Shown: positions 16,853 to 25,377 of the stretch, piece by piece
Numbering within the stretch: the first letter of the stretch is position 1
Layout: every line of letters starts with the position of its first letter
Source of the DNA: RUG14515 sp045117995
GTDB lineage: Bacteria; Bacillota_I; Bacilli_A; RFN20; CAG-826
NCBI GenBank assembly: GCA_045117995.1
Contig: JBGUOH010000005.1
Coordinates: 1 to 64,000 of the forward strand
Length of the DNA: 64,000 bases
Direction: 5' to 3'
Made by a program: the position numbers and the translations under genes
Notes under the pieces: model-generated
What the model saw: only the letters and a program-made list of their open reading frames with translations
What the model was told of the DNA's origin: nothing
The model's database searches: none

Positions 16853-17644
16853 ATGTTCGAACACGACTCAAGAGATTTACTAATCTATTTAGCGGTCAAA
16901 TATAACGGTGATAACATGAAGATTTTGACTGCGCTTCATTTACATGAAGATTTAAGAGTATCGCCTGAAGAAGTTAAAAGAGTGGTCTCATCTTTAAAAT
17001 GTAAGACTTTAACTCTACTAGACTATGACTATCCAGAAAAGCTCAAGCAAGCACACCGCCCACCGATCGTGCTTTTCTACTATGGCGATATTACTTTACT
17101 AAGTGACAAAAACCAAAAATACGGTGTGGTGGGTTCTAGAGACTATACAAGGTATGGTGCTTTCGCGACGAGGAAAATTGTTAAAGAAATGGGCACAAAA
17201 CCAATTTTAGTCTCAGGTTTAGCTAGAGGCATCGATACGATTGGTCATACCGCCGCTATTGAAAATGGGGCAAGGACCATTGCGGTTTTAGGATCTGGCA
17301 TTGATAATTGCTATCCGCCAGAAAACAAAGAATTATATGAAGAAATTAAAAAGAAACATTTATTAATAAGTGAATATCCAGGTATGGTGGAACCTGATGG
17401 ATATCATTTCCCATTACGCAATCGTATTGTTGTTGGTTTATCCGATGCTTTAGTGGTTCCACAAATTAGAAGCCATATGTCTGGCACGATGGTTTCTATT
17501 AATTTAATGCTCGCTTTGAATAGAGCAATATTTATCGTACCATCTCCAATTACAGAGGAATCAGTGAACAATCAAATCTTAATGGAAGGTGCTGAACTTG
17601 CGGAAAGCGGTGGGCAAATATTAGAAGAGATGAAGTGGGATTAA
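16853..17644 (+). CDS. dprA: DNA processing protein DprA
   Basis: A 263-aa DprA/Smf protein that loads RecA on single-stranded DNA during natural transformation. The Rossmann-like core contains VGSRDYTRYG (about 96-105), LVSGLARGIDTIGH, VLGSGIDNCYP and PLRNRIVVGLSDALVV. The C-terminal winged helix seen in some members is absent. Its SD is embedded in a terminator-like hairpin, so expression may be conditional. No other competence genes are seen in this window. Confidence 0.93.
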   Translation: MFEHDSRDLLIYLAVKYNGDNMKILTALHLHEDLRVSPEEVKRVVSSLKCKTLTLLDYDYPEKLKQAHRPPIVLFYYGDITLLSDKNQKYGVVGSRDYTRYGAFATRKIVKEMGTKPILVSGLARGIDTIGHTAAIENGARTIAVLGSGIDNCYPPENKELYEEIKKKHLLISEYPGMVEPDGYHFPLRNRIVVGLSDALVVPQIRSHMSGTMVSINLMLALNRAIFIVPSPITEESVNNQILMEGAELAESGGQILEEMKWD

Positions 17645-17659
17645 AGTCCAAATTTTTTC

Positions 17660-17684
17660 TTAAATAAAGTTCTCTTTTATTTAA
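17660..17684. repeat. Perfect 9-bp AT-only inverted repeat before the topA promoter
   Basis: TTAAATAAA (17660-17668) and TTTATTTAA (17676-17684) form a perfect inverted repeat with a 7-base loop in the dprA-topA gap. With an A/T-only stem it is not a good terminator; it may be a protein site or a cruciform. Confidence 0.5.
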
Positions 17685-17708
17685 TTAAGGAATAAAGGAA
17701 AATGTTCG

Positions 17709-17737
17709 TTGACAAGCATAATAAAGAGGCTTATATT
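17709..17737 (+). promoter_or_regulatory. Consensus promoter of topA
   Basis: TTGACA (17709-17714), 17-bp spacer, TATATT (17732-17737). Transcription would begin near 17744, after the first in-frame start codon, so the topA start must be the ATG at 17763. Confidence 0.85.
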
Positions 17738-17762
17738 TTTGAGACGGAAAACCAAAGAACCT

Positions 17763-19883
17763 ATGAAATTAGTTATTGTTGAATCACCAGCCAAATGCAC
17801 AACCATCAAGCGTTATCTAGGTGACAACTATATCGTCATGGCGTCTCTTGGACATATTCGTGACTTAGCAACATCTGGTAAAGATGGTTTAGGTGTGGAC
17901 GTCAAAAATGACTTCCAACCAACATATATTGTCAATAAAGATAAACAACACATTATCCGCGAACTTAAAAACGCCATGGATAAGTGTGATGAAGTTATTC
18001 TTGCAACCGACCCTGATAGAGAAGGTGAAGCAATCGCGTGGCACTTAGCCCAAGTTTTAGGCTTGGATGTTGAAACCACTAAACGTTTGGAATTCCATGA
18101 AATTACTCGTGATTCCATTGGTGAAGCGATGAAGAATCCAAGAACAATTAATAAGAGCCTTGTTTCTTCTCAAGAAACACGTCGTATTATTGACCGTATT
18201 ATTGGCTTCAAATTATCCACGCTTTTATTCAAAAAGATTCATTCCCGTTCTGCTGGTAGAGTGCAATCCGCAACATTAAAGATGATCGCGGACCACGATG
18301 ATGAAATCGCTAAATTCGTGCCAGAAGAATATTGGACAATTACCACAAAGATCAATGCTTTTGGTAAAGAATTCAATGTCACCTTATTAAATGATAACGG
18401 TAAAGAAATCGATTTAAAGAACGGTGAACAAGCACACGCTATCTTAGATAGAATTCCAGAAAAGCTCAATGTTTCTAAAGTTGAAAAGAAGATTAAAGTT
18501 AGTGATAGCAAAGAACCATTCATTACTTCCACCTTACAACAAGAAGCATTCTCTCGTTTAAAATTTAAAACCAAGAAAACCCAACTCGTTGCCCAACAAT
18601 TATATGAAGGTATCGAAGTTGATGGTGAACACGTTGGTTTAATTACTTATATGCGTACTGACAGCACACGTTTATCCCCAACATTCGTGGAACGTGCCAC
18701 TGCCTACATTACCGAAAGATTCGGCAAAGAGTACTTAGGTCACACCAGAAAGATTAGACAAGTGAGTATGATGCAAGACGCTCACGAAGCTATTCGTCCA
18801 ACAAGTAACCACCGTACTCCAGAATCTGTTAAAAAGTTCTTAACAAACGATCAATACAATCTTTATAAATTAATCTATAACCGCACAATTGCATCTTTGA
18901 TGCAGTCCAAGAAAGATGAACAAATGAGCGTCTATCTTGAAGGTGATGGATTAACATTCAAATTAGACTTAACTCGTACCCTTTTCAAAGGCTATGAAGC
19001 CGTCTATAAAGATACCGAAAAAGAAGAAAATCACTTTGATTCCTTCCCAGACTTCGCTGATGATGAACAATTCGAAGTGGTGCTCAAGGAAACTGAACAA
19101 AAATTCACTCAACCTCCAGCCCATTATTCCGAAGCTAAAATCGTTAGACTCATGGAAGAAGTCGGTATCGGTCGTCCATCAACATATGCTTCCACAATCG
19201 ATACGATTAGAAAAAGAAAATATGTCACCGATGAAAGTGGTATCTTAATTACCACAAAACAAGGTAACTTAACTTCTGTTGTCTTAAACAAATACTTCCC
19301 AGAAATCGTTGATGCTAAGTACACAGCGTTAATGGAAAAGAAGTTAGATAACATTGAAGAAGGTAACCAATCCAGAAACAAGATTCTCAATGACTTCTAC
19401 TATCAATTTATCGAATTATTCGATAAGGTTAGCAAAGTTATGTATAAAGAAAGCTTTGTTGAAACTGGTGAAATGTGCCCAGAATGTGGTGCTCCTCTAG
19501 TGATCAAAGAAGGTAAGAATGGCCAATTCGTTGGTTGTTCTAACTTCCCAAGCTGTAAATATGTTAAGAAACAAGAAAGTGACGCTCCAGCACCAACACC
19601 AATCGGTGAAAAGTGTCCTGAATGTGGTGGTGAATTATTGCTTAGAAACAAAAACGGTAATTCCTTCATCACTTGTAGCAATTTCCCAAAATGTCACTAC
19701 ACAAGAAAAGTGGCGTCCACAAATACTTCTCCAGTAGTGGAAGAAGAAAAACGTATCAAAGATTGTCCAGATTGCGATGGCTATTTGGTTAAGAAAAAAG
19801 GAAGATTCGGTTACTTCCTTGGCTGTATCAATTATCCAAAGTGCAATCACATGGAAAAAATAATTAAAAAGAAACGGAATTAA
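17763..19883 (+). CDS. topA: DNA topoisomerase I
   Basis: A 706-aa type IA topoisomerase that relaxes negative supercoils. The Toprim domain begins MKLVIVESPAKC and holds DPDREGEAIAWHL. The active-site Tyr is in LITYMRTDSTRLS. Three Cys4 zinc ribbons follow at the C-terminus, starting CPECGAP, CPECGGE and CPDCDGY. Start 17763 was chosen because an upstream in-frame ORF runs through the promoter. In Bacillus trmFO lies between topA and xerC; here they are adjacent. Confidence 0.96.
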   Translation: MKLVIVESPAKCTTIKRYLGDNYIVMASLGHIRDLATSGKDGLGVDVKNDFQPTYIVNKDKQHIIRELKNAMDKCDEVILATDPDREGEAIAWHLAQVLGLDVETTKRLEFHEITRDSIGEAMKNPRTINKSLVSSQETRRIIDRIIGFKLSTLLFKKIHSRSAGRVQSATLKMIADHDDEIAKFVPEEYWTITTKINAFGKEFNVTLLNDNGKEIDLKNGEQAHAILDRIPEKLNVSKVEKKIKVSDSKEPFITSTLQQEAFSRLKFKTKKTQLVAQQLYEGIEVDGEHVGLITYMRTDSTRLSPTFVERATAYITERFGKEYLGHTRKIRQVSMMQDAHEAIRPTSNHRTPESVKKFLTNDQYNLYKLIYNRTIASLMQSKKDEQMSVYLEGDGLTFKLDLTRTLFKGYEAVYKDTEKEENHFDSFPDFADDEQFEVVLKETEQKFTQPPAHYSEAKIVRLMEEVGIGRPSTYASTIDTIRKRKYVTDESGILITTKQGNLTSVVLNKYFPEIVDAKYTALMEKKLDNIEEGNQSRNKILNDFYYQFIELFDKVSKVMYKESFVETGEMCPECGAPLVIKEGKNGQFVGCSNFPSCKYVKKQESDAPAPTPIGEKCPECGGELLLRNKNGNSFITCSNFPKCHYTRKVASTNTSPVVEEEKRIKDCPDCDGYLVKKKGRFGYFLGCINYPKCNHMEKIIKKKRN

Positions 19884-19900
19884 TAAATCCGTTTTTTTCT
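19872..19900 (+). terminator. Intrinsic terminator after topA
   Basis: Hairpin AAACGGA...TCCGTTT followed by TTTTCTTTT. Confidence 0.85.
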
Positions 19901-19909
19901 TTTCTTTGC

Positions 19910-19915
19910 TATCAT
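19910..19915 (+). promoter_or_regulatory. Extended -10 of xerC, leaderless arrangement
   Basis: TGC-TATCAT, with TATCAT at 19910-19915 and the xerC ATG at 19922. Only six bases separate them and no SD is present. Confidence 0.55.
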
Positions 19916-19921
19916 TAATGT

Positions 19922-20824
19922 ATGAATAAACCAGAACAAGAATTCTTGGATCATCTTCTTGTGGTGAGAAATTATTCTCCTCGCACAGTTAAAAGTTATC
20001 AGGAAGATATTGATAAGTTTTGCGAATTTATTTATCACGAAGGCGTCATGATTGATGATGTTGATGTGATCTGTATTCGTAACTTTTTGACGGAAGAATT
20101 AAACCAAGGTATTAGTAAGAGAAGCTGTAAGAGACGTCTATCATCTTTGAAGCATTTCTATAAGTATATGGTTAATGTAGGTTATATAAAAGATAATCCA
20201 TTTGTTTTTGTTTCCGCCCCAAAAGTGGAAACCAGATATCCTCACGCTCTCTATAAAGAACAAATTGCGGAGCTTTTTAAGCGAAACGCTGAAAGAACTG
20301 ATGAACTCGCTTTAAGAGATCAAGCCATTCTCTATTTGCTCTATTATTCTGGTATTCGAGCGGACGAATTAGTGAAGCTTGATGTGCAATCAATTGCGTT
20401 AAAGGACCGAGTAGTGCGTGTACTTGGTAAGGGAAACAAGGAAAGAATCATTCCGTTCACCGCTGATTGTCAAAAAGTTCTCAAAGCCTATATCGATAAG
20501 GAAAGAATCGTTTTGTTAAGAAAAGCTAGAGACATGACACCAGCTTTATTCTTAAACGCTCAAGGTGAAAGATTAACAACTCGTGGTCTAGAATACATTT
20601 TGGATGCTATCGAAGAGAAAATTGGTCTATTTGTAGGTTTACACCCACACATCCTCAGACACTCATTTGCGACACACCTACTAGAGAATGGAGCGGACCT
20701 TCGTGTCATCCAAGAACTCCTCGGACACGAGAGTATAAACGCGACCCAGGTATACACTCATGTCACCGAAGAAGCAATGAAAGAAACGTATATGTCTGCT
20801 CACCCAAGAGCGAAAAAGAAATAA
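19922..20824 (+). CDS. xerC: Tyrosine site-specific recombinase XerC/XerD
   Basis: A 300-aa tyrosine recombinase with an N-terminal SAM-like DNA-binding domain (about 1-85) and a catalytic domain with SGIRADELVKLD (catalytic Arg), HILRHSFATHLLENGADLR (His-x-x-Arg), LGHESI (His) and the nucleophile Tyr in QVYTHV. Position after topA matches xerC of other Firmicutes, so it most likely resolves chromosome dimers with a partner or alone. It is not next to attachment sites or phage genes, so a mobile-element role is unlikely. Confidence 0.88.
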   Translation: MNKPEQEFLDHLLVVRNYSPRTVKSYQEDIDKFCEFIYHEGVMIDDVDVICIRNFLTEELNQGISKRSCKRRLSSLKHFYKYMVNVGYIKDNPFVFVSAPKVETRYPHALYKEQIAELFKRNAERTDELALRDQAILYLLYYSGIRADELVKLDVQSIALKDRVVRVLGKGNKERIIPFTADCQKVLKAYIDKERIVLLRKARDMTPALFLNAQGERLTTRGLEYILDAIEEKIGLFVGLHPHILRHSFATHLLENGADLRVIQELLGHESINATQVYTHVTEEAMKETYMSAHPRAKKK

Positions 20825-20855
20825 ATCTCACCCAATAATAAATATTATTTTCTAC

Positions 20856-20884
20856 TTGCATGCGCAAATGCGCTTTGGTAAGAT
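20856..20884 (+). promoter_or_regulatory. Promoter of rpsB-tsf
   Basis: TTGCAT (20856-20861), 17-bp spacer, TAAGAT (20879-20884). Confidence 0.75.
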
Positions 20885-20890
20885 ATTAAG

Positions 20891-20999
20891 CGCTGTGGAA
20901 ACAGCAAATACACACATTGTGGATTGAACCGCCAATGTGCTTGTTGAAAACAAGTGGCCGGGTTCTTAGAAGCAATGGAGGTACAAACAAAAGGAGGCC
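20891..20999 (+). ncRNA. Structured rpsB leader, candidate S2 autoregulatory RNA
   Basis: The leader of about 110 bases holds three hairpins: GCTGT/ACAGC (20892-20905), CACATT/AATGTG (20913-20939) and CTTGT/ACAAG (20940-20954). GAACC in the second loop (20926-20930) can pair with GGTTC at 20961-20965, forming a pseudoknot just before the SD AGGAGG (20992-20997). This looks like a ribosomal-protein autoregulatory leader. I cannot assign it to a named RNA family with certainty. Confidence 0.55.
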
Positions 21000-21004
21000 T
21001 AAAA

Positions 21005-22066
21005 ATGGCAGAAGAAAAGAAAGAAGTTCTCGAAGAAGCTAAAGTTGAAGCTGCTCCAGAACAAGCTGCCCCAACAATGGAAGCAGTTATGCATGATCCT
21101 GATGCACCAGTTATCACAATGAGAAAATTACTCGAAGCTGGCGCTCACTTTGGTCATCAAACCCGTAGATGGAACCCAAAGATGAAAAAGTACATCTATG
21201 GTGCAAGAAATGGTGTCTACATCATTGACTTACAACAAACAGTCGACGCAATCACAGTTGCCTACGCTAAAATGAAAGAAATCGTCGATAACGGTGGCAA
21301 AGTCTTATTCGTCGGTACAAAGAAACAATGCCAAGAAGCTGTCCAACAAGAAGCTTTACGTTCTGGCAGTTTCTACATCACCAACCGTTGGTTAGGTGGT
21401 ACATTAACAAACTTCAAGACCATCCAATCCAGAATTAGATACTTGAAAGATCTCGAAAGAAGAGAAGAAGAAGGCGAACTCGACCTCTTAAGTAAAGTCG
21501 AAGCCGCTCAACTCCGTAGAGAAAAAGAAAAATTATCCAAGAACTTAGATGGTATTAAGGAAATGAGAAAGATTCCTAACGCTATCTTCGTTATCGACCC
21601 ACGCATTGAACACAATGCTGTTGCCGAAGCTAGAAAATTAAACATCCCAGTGTTTGCTATCGTTGATACAAACAGTGATCCAGATGTTGTTGACTACGTC
21701 ATTCCAGCTAACGACGATGCAGTTCGTTCCTTCAGCTTAATCTTAGCCGTCATCGCTGACGCTATCGTTGAAAGCAAGAACGGTGTCCCAGTCGTGGCCT
21801 ATACAAAAGATGAAGGCGAAGCCGTCACAATGAAAGAAGTCATTCGCCAAACAGAAAAAGAAAACGCTGAAAAATTAGCGAAGATCAGAGCTGAAAGACA
21901 AGCTCGTCAAGAAGCTTACGAAAAAGAACAAGCTGAAAGAGAAGCTCGTAGAGCCGCTGAAAAACAACAACGCAGAGCCGCTAAACCAAAAGCTCCAAAA
22001 GCCGAAGGTGAAGAAGCCGCTCCAGCCGCTGAAGAAGCTCCAAAAGCCGAAGGAGAAAACAAATAA
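21005..22066 (+). CDS. rpsB: 30S ribosomal protein S2 with N- and C-terminal extensions
   Basis: A 353-aa S2, about 100 residues longer than usual. The core starts near residue 37 with MRKLLEAGAHFGHQTRRWNP and includes FVGTKKQ, NRWLGGTLTNFKT and IFVIDPR. Before it is an acidic Ala/Glu-rich extension, and after it a long Lys/Glu/Ala/Arg coiled tail. ATG 21005 was chosen because AAAGGAGGCC lies 8 bases before it. The stop overlaps the tsf ATG (TAATG). Confidence 0.95.
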   Translation: MAEEKKEVLEEAKVEAAPEQAAPTMEAVMHDPDAPVITMRKLLEAGAHFGHQTRRWNPKMKKYIYGARNGVYIIDLQQTVDAITVAYAKMKEIVDNGGKVLFVGTKKQCQEAVQQEALRSGSFYITNRWLGGTLTNFKTIQSRIRYLKDLERREEEGELDLLSKVEAAQLRREKEKLSKNLDGIKEMRKIPNAIFVIDPRIEHNAVAEARKLNIPVFAIVDTNSDPDVVDYVIPANDDAVRSFSLILAVIADAIVESKNGVPVVAYTKDEGEAVTMKEVIRQTEKENAEKLAKIRAERQARQEAYEKEQAEREARRAAEKQQRRAAKPKAPKAEGEEAAPAAEEAPKAEGENK

Positions 22067-22941
22067 TGGCCTTAATTGATTTAATTAAACAATTACGTGA
22101 TAGAACCGGTGCTGGTTTAATGGACTGCAAAGCAGCCTTATTAAACAATGGTGAAGATTTAGACAAAGCCACAGACTGGTTAAGAGAAAAAGGCTTAGCC
22201 AAAGCCGCTAAGAAAGCTGACCGTATCGCCGCTGAAGGTCTTGCCTTAACAAAAGGCTGTGCCAAATGTGGTAAATCCGTCGTCATCGAAGTTAACTGCG
22301 AAACAGACTTCGTTGCTAAAGGTGATGCTTTCCGTGAATTAGTTGAAAACACAGCTAAACTCATTTTAGAAAATGAACCAGCCGATGTTGAAGCCGCTAA
22401 AGCTTTAGCTACAGATTTATTCACAGACGCCACAGTTAAGATGGGTGAAAAATTTGACCTCCGTAGATTTACTCTTCTCAAACAAGAAGAAGGTCAATTC
22501 ATCTTCACATACATCCACATGGGTGGTAAGATTGCCGTTGCTGTTGTCTTAAACAAAGACGATGCTGAATTAGGTAAAGGTATTGCTATGCACATCGCTG
22601 CTAACAACCCAGCCTACTTAGATACAAACGCTATCGGTGCTGATGCTATCGAACACGAAACCAAGATTCAACTCGAAGCTGCTAAGCAAGATCCAAAACT
22701 CGCTGGCAAGCCAGAAGAAATGCTCAAGAAGATCATTGGTGGTAAAGTTAACAAATACTTTGCTGAAATGGTTCTCACTGAACAACCATACTTACTCGAT
22801 ACAGAGTCTGGTAAGAAAGTTGGCCAAGTTCTTGAAGAAAAGAAAGCCAAAGTTCTCAAGTATGTCCGTTACCAAGTTGGTGAAGGCATTGAAAAACGTA
22901 AAGATGATTTCGCTAGCGAAGTCATGAGCCAAGTTAAGTAA
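22066..22941 (+). CDS. tsf: Translation elongation factor Ts
   Basis: A 291-aa nucleotide exchange factor for EF-Tu. The N-terminal LRDRTGAGLMDCKAAL and the NCETDFVAK motif (about 77-85) are characteristic. Unusual is a CAKC pair at about residues 65-68 plus Cys78, in the strand before the EF-Tu contact. The start is coupled to rpsB. A terminator-like hairpin follows before pyrH. Confidence 0.96.
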   Translation: MALIDLIKQLRDRTGAGLMDCKAALLNNGEDLDKATDWLREKGLAKAAKKADRIAAEGLALTKGCAKCGKSVVIEVNCETDFVAKGDAFRELVENTAKLILENEPADVEAAKALATDLFTDATVKMGEKFDLRRFTLLKQEEGQFIFTYIHMGGKIAVAVVLNKDDAELGKGIAMHIAANNPAYLDTNAIGADAIEHETKIQLEAAKQDPKLAGKPEEMLKKIIGGKVNKYFAEMVLTEQPYLLDTESGKKVGQVLEEKKAKVLKYVRYQVGEGIEKRKDDFASEVMSQVK

Positions 22942-22954
22942 TTTTAACAATTCA

Positions 22955-22983
22955 AAAGAAGCACCTTTGGTGTTTCTTTTTTT
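22955..22983 (+). terminator. Terminator/attenuator between tsf and pyrH
   Basis: Hairpin GAAGCACC-TTT-GGTGTTTC, followed by TTTTTTT and then directly by the pyrH SD. Since pyrH, frr and later genes follow closely, it probably acts as a partial terminator that lowers downstream expression. Confidence 0.75.
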
Positions 22984-22996
22984 AGGAGGAAAACGT

Positions 22997-23713
22997 ATGG
23001 CTTACAAAAGAGTACTACTTAAATTATCCGGTGAAGCTTTAAAGGAAAATAGCGACGCTATCTTATCCGCAGAAGCTTTAGACAACATGGCCAAGATGGT
23101 CAAAAGCATCTACGAAAGTGGTGTACAAGTTTGTATCGTTATCGGTGCAGGCAACATCTGGCGTGGTAAGATTGCCAAAGATGCTGGTATGGACCAATTT
23201 GAAGCGGACTATATGGGCATGATGGGTACAGTTATTAACGCTGTGGCCTTAGGCGCTAGATTAAAAGTCTTAGGCGTCCCTTCCTTAGTCACAAGCGCAA
23301 TTGGACCAGTCCCAGAAGTTAACGTCGCTTATACTCCAGAAATTGCTGATAAAGCAATGAATGAAGGTAAGGTTGTCTTCCTTTCCGGTGGTACAGGTAA
23401 ACCATATTGCTCCACAGATACCGCTGCTGCTTTACGCGCAGTGCAATTAAACTGTGATGCCATCCTCATGGGTAAAAATGGTGTGGAAGGTGTCTATGAT
23501 AAAGATCCTAGAGTCAATCCTGACGCAAAATTCTTCCCAGAAATCACATTCGAAGAAATGTTAAAACAAAATCTTCAAATTATGGATATATCTGCGATAG
23601 AATTAATAAAGGATAAAGATATTCACATTTGTGTCTTCAGAATGGCGGCTGAAAACTTTATCGCTGCCGCTAACGGAAAACGCATTGGAACTATCGTTAA
23701 AAAAGGAGAATAA
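22997..23713 (+). CDS. pyrH: Uridylate kinase (UMP kinase)
   Basis: A 238-aa amino-acid-kinase-fold enzyme phosphorylating UMP. Seen are LLKLSGEAL (about 7-15), GAGNIWRG, the YMGMMGTVINAVAL helix, GTGKPYCSTDTAAALRA and KNGVEGVYDKDPR. ATG 22997 was chosen because TTAGGAGGAAA lies just before it; an earlier in-frame ATG sits in the terminator hairpin. Confidence 0.96.
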   Translation: MAYKRVLLKLSGEALKENSDAILSAEALDNMAKMVKSIYESGVQVCIVIGAGNIWRGKIAKDAGMDQFEADYMGMMGTVINAVALGARLKVLGVPSLVTSAIGPVPEVNVAYTPEIADKAMNEGKVVFLSGGTGKPYCSTDTAAALRAVQLNCDAILMGKNGVEGVYDKDPRVNPDAKFFPEITFEEMLKQNLQIMDISAIELIKDKDIHICVFRMAAENFIAAANGKRIGTIVKKGE

Positions 23714-23718
23714 TCACC

Positions 23719-24264
23719 ATGGATGAACTCGTATTAGACATGCAAGAAAAGATGAACAAATCTGTCGAGTCTTTAAAATTCCAATTAACCTCATTAAGAA
23801 CAGGTAAAGCAACACCTAACATGCTCAATGGTATCGAAGTCGATTACTACGGCACAATGACACCAATTAACCAAATGAGCTCTGTTTCTGTTCCAGAACC
23901 AAGACAATTACTCATTAAACCTTACGATAAAAATGACGCTAAAGCCATTATCGCTGCTATCAATAAGAGCGATCTTGGAATTAACCCAATTAACGAAGGT
24001 ACACAAATTAGATTAACAATTCCTCCTCTAACTGAAGAAAGAAGAAGAGAAGTCGTTAAACAAGCTAAGAAATATGGTGAAGATATTAAGGTCGCTATCC
24101 GTAATATCAGACGTGACTATATCGAATTAGCCAAAGATGATGAATCTTACACAGAAGATTATCAAAAGAAGTTGTTAGAAGACTTAGAAAAAGTCGTTAC
24201 TGATTCTATCAAAGCAGTTGACGTTGTCGTCGCTGATAAAGAAAAAGAATTGATGTCTCTCTAG
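23719..24264 (+). CDS. frr: Ribosome recycling factor
   Basis: A 181-aa RRF that splits post-termination ribosomes with EF-G. The three-helix bundle begins with the family pattern LRTGKATPNML (about 28-38), and the domain II segment contains PEPRQLLIKPYD. It lies 5 bases after pyrH. The uppS gene that usually follows frr is missing. Confidence 0.96.
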   Translation: MDELVLDMQEKMNKSVESLKFQLTSLRTGKATPNMLNGIEVDYYGTMTPINQMSSVSVPEPRQLLIKPYDKNDAKAIIAAINKSDLGINPINEGTQIRLTIPPLTEERRREVVKQAKKYGEDIKVAIRNIRRDYIELAKDDESYTEDYQKKLLEDLEKVVTDSIKAVDVVVADKEKELMSL

Positions 24265-24290
24265 TCCTTCAAAAACAAATATTAATAAAA

Positions 24291-24322
24291 GAGCGGTTAT
24301 TTATTACAAATACCGCTTTTTA
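24291..24322 (+). terminator. Intrinsic terminator after frr
   Basis: AGCGGT (24292-24297) pairs with ACCGCT (24312-24317), followed by TTTTT. Confidence 0.75.
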
Positions 24323-24351
24323 TGTGTATACTATTTTTAAGTGTTAGTTTT

Positions 24352-25377
24352 ATGAAAGAACGCAAGCCAATATTTCAACCTAATGAATTAAGTAATGCCG
24401 CTGTTACGTCTATGCGTACAAGAATCATCGCTGGTTTAACTGCAATCGCGATTGTTTTGCCTTTTGTTATCTTTGGTGACTTACCATTCTTTGTCTTTAT
24501 TTCTATTGTCTTAGTTTTCGCCATTATTGAAATTATTAGATGCGCTAAAACTAAATATTCCAAAGTTTTGTATGTCGTTTCTTTCTTGCTCGCGTTCCTC
24601 ATTTTGTTCTGGAACGTTATTCAAGATATTCCAACGATGACTAGGGATTGGAGAATTTACGATAGCTACGACCAGGTAACGGTTTCGGTTACCATCATGT
24701 TTATCGGTATTATTCTTACAGCATTCACTGTCATTAGTGATGAAAACTTCACAATTATCGATGGTTGTTTCATCTTCATGATGACGATTATCATTGCCCT
24801 AGGTTTAGAAAGCTTATTATATCTTAGATATATTCCTGTCATTGAACACCATAAAGCCCTTTTAGAAGCTGGAGAAACATATTCGTATTTCAATATGTAC
24901 GATAACTGTGAATCATTCTTCTTCCTTCTTTTCGTGGCTTTAGGTGCTTGTTTAAATGACGCGTTTGCTTACTTCGTTGGTGTCTTCTTTGGTAAACACA
25001 AAATGAACCCAAGAATCTCTCCTAAGAAAACATGGGAAGGTTTCTTCGGTGGTGTTTTCCTTGGTGGTGCATTCTGTGCCGGCTTTGCCTTCATTATGGC
25101 CGCAACTGGCCATCCATTATTAGAAGGCTTCTTAGATATGGCACATTGGTACCACATCATTGCCTTATCATTCATGATGCCATTAGTGTCCACTCTTGGT
25201 GATTTAGTTTTCTCCTCTATTAAGAGACACTACGAAATCAAAGATTTCTCCAACCTCATTCCAGGTCATGGTGGCATCTTAGACCGCTTAGATTCGATTT
25301 TATTTGCTGCAGCGACTGCCGCTATTTATACAACTATTTTCTTAAGTTCTACTAACGGGAGCCCGATCTTACCATGA
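24352..25377 (+). CDS. cdsA: Phosphatidate cytidylyltransferase CdsA
   Basis: A 341-aa multi-pass membrane enzyme making CDP-diacylglycerol. The CTP transferase signature is clear near the C-terminus: SSIKRHYEIKDF followed by PGHGGILDRLDS. About eight hydrophobic segments are visible. ATG 24352 is preferred because a candidate -10 (TACTAT, 24331-24336) covers the region just after the earlier ATG. The last bases overlap dxr (ATGATGA). It starts the cdsA-dxr-rseP-polC-tRNA-Pro run. Confidence 0.93.
   Translation: MKERKPIFQPNELSNAAVTSMRTRIIAGLTAIAIVLPFVIFGDLPFFVFISIVLVFAIIEIIRCAKTKYSKVLYVVSFLLAFLILFWNVIQDIPTMTRDWRIYDSYDQVTVSVTIMFIGIILTAFTVISDENFTIIDGCFIFMMTIIIALGLESLLYLRYIPVIEHHKALLEAGETYSYFNMYDNCESFFFLLFVALGACLNDAFAYFVGVFFGKHKMNPRISPKKTWEGFFGGVFLGGAFCAGFAFIMAATGHPLLEGFLDMAHWYHIIALSFMMPLVSTLGDLVFSSIKRHYEIKDFSNLIPGHGGILDRLDSILFAAATAAIYTTIFLSSTNGSPILP

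Noticed and set aside
17709..17762. An 18-codon upstream extension of topA
   Set aside because: It runs through a consensus promoter, and the family start is MKLVIVESPAKC at 17763.
19922..20824. XerC as an integrase of a mobile element
   Set aside because: It sits in the conserved topA-xerC-rpsB context, with no attachment repeats or phage genes nearby.
20954..21004. A 17-codon upstream extension of rpsB
   Set aside because: It lies in the structured leader, and a perfect SD sits directly before the ATG at 21005.
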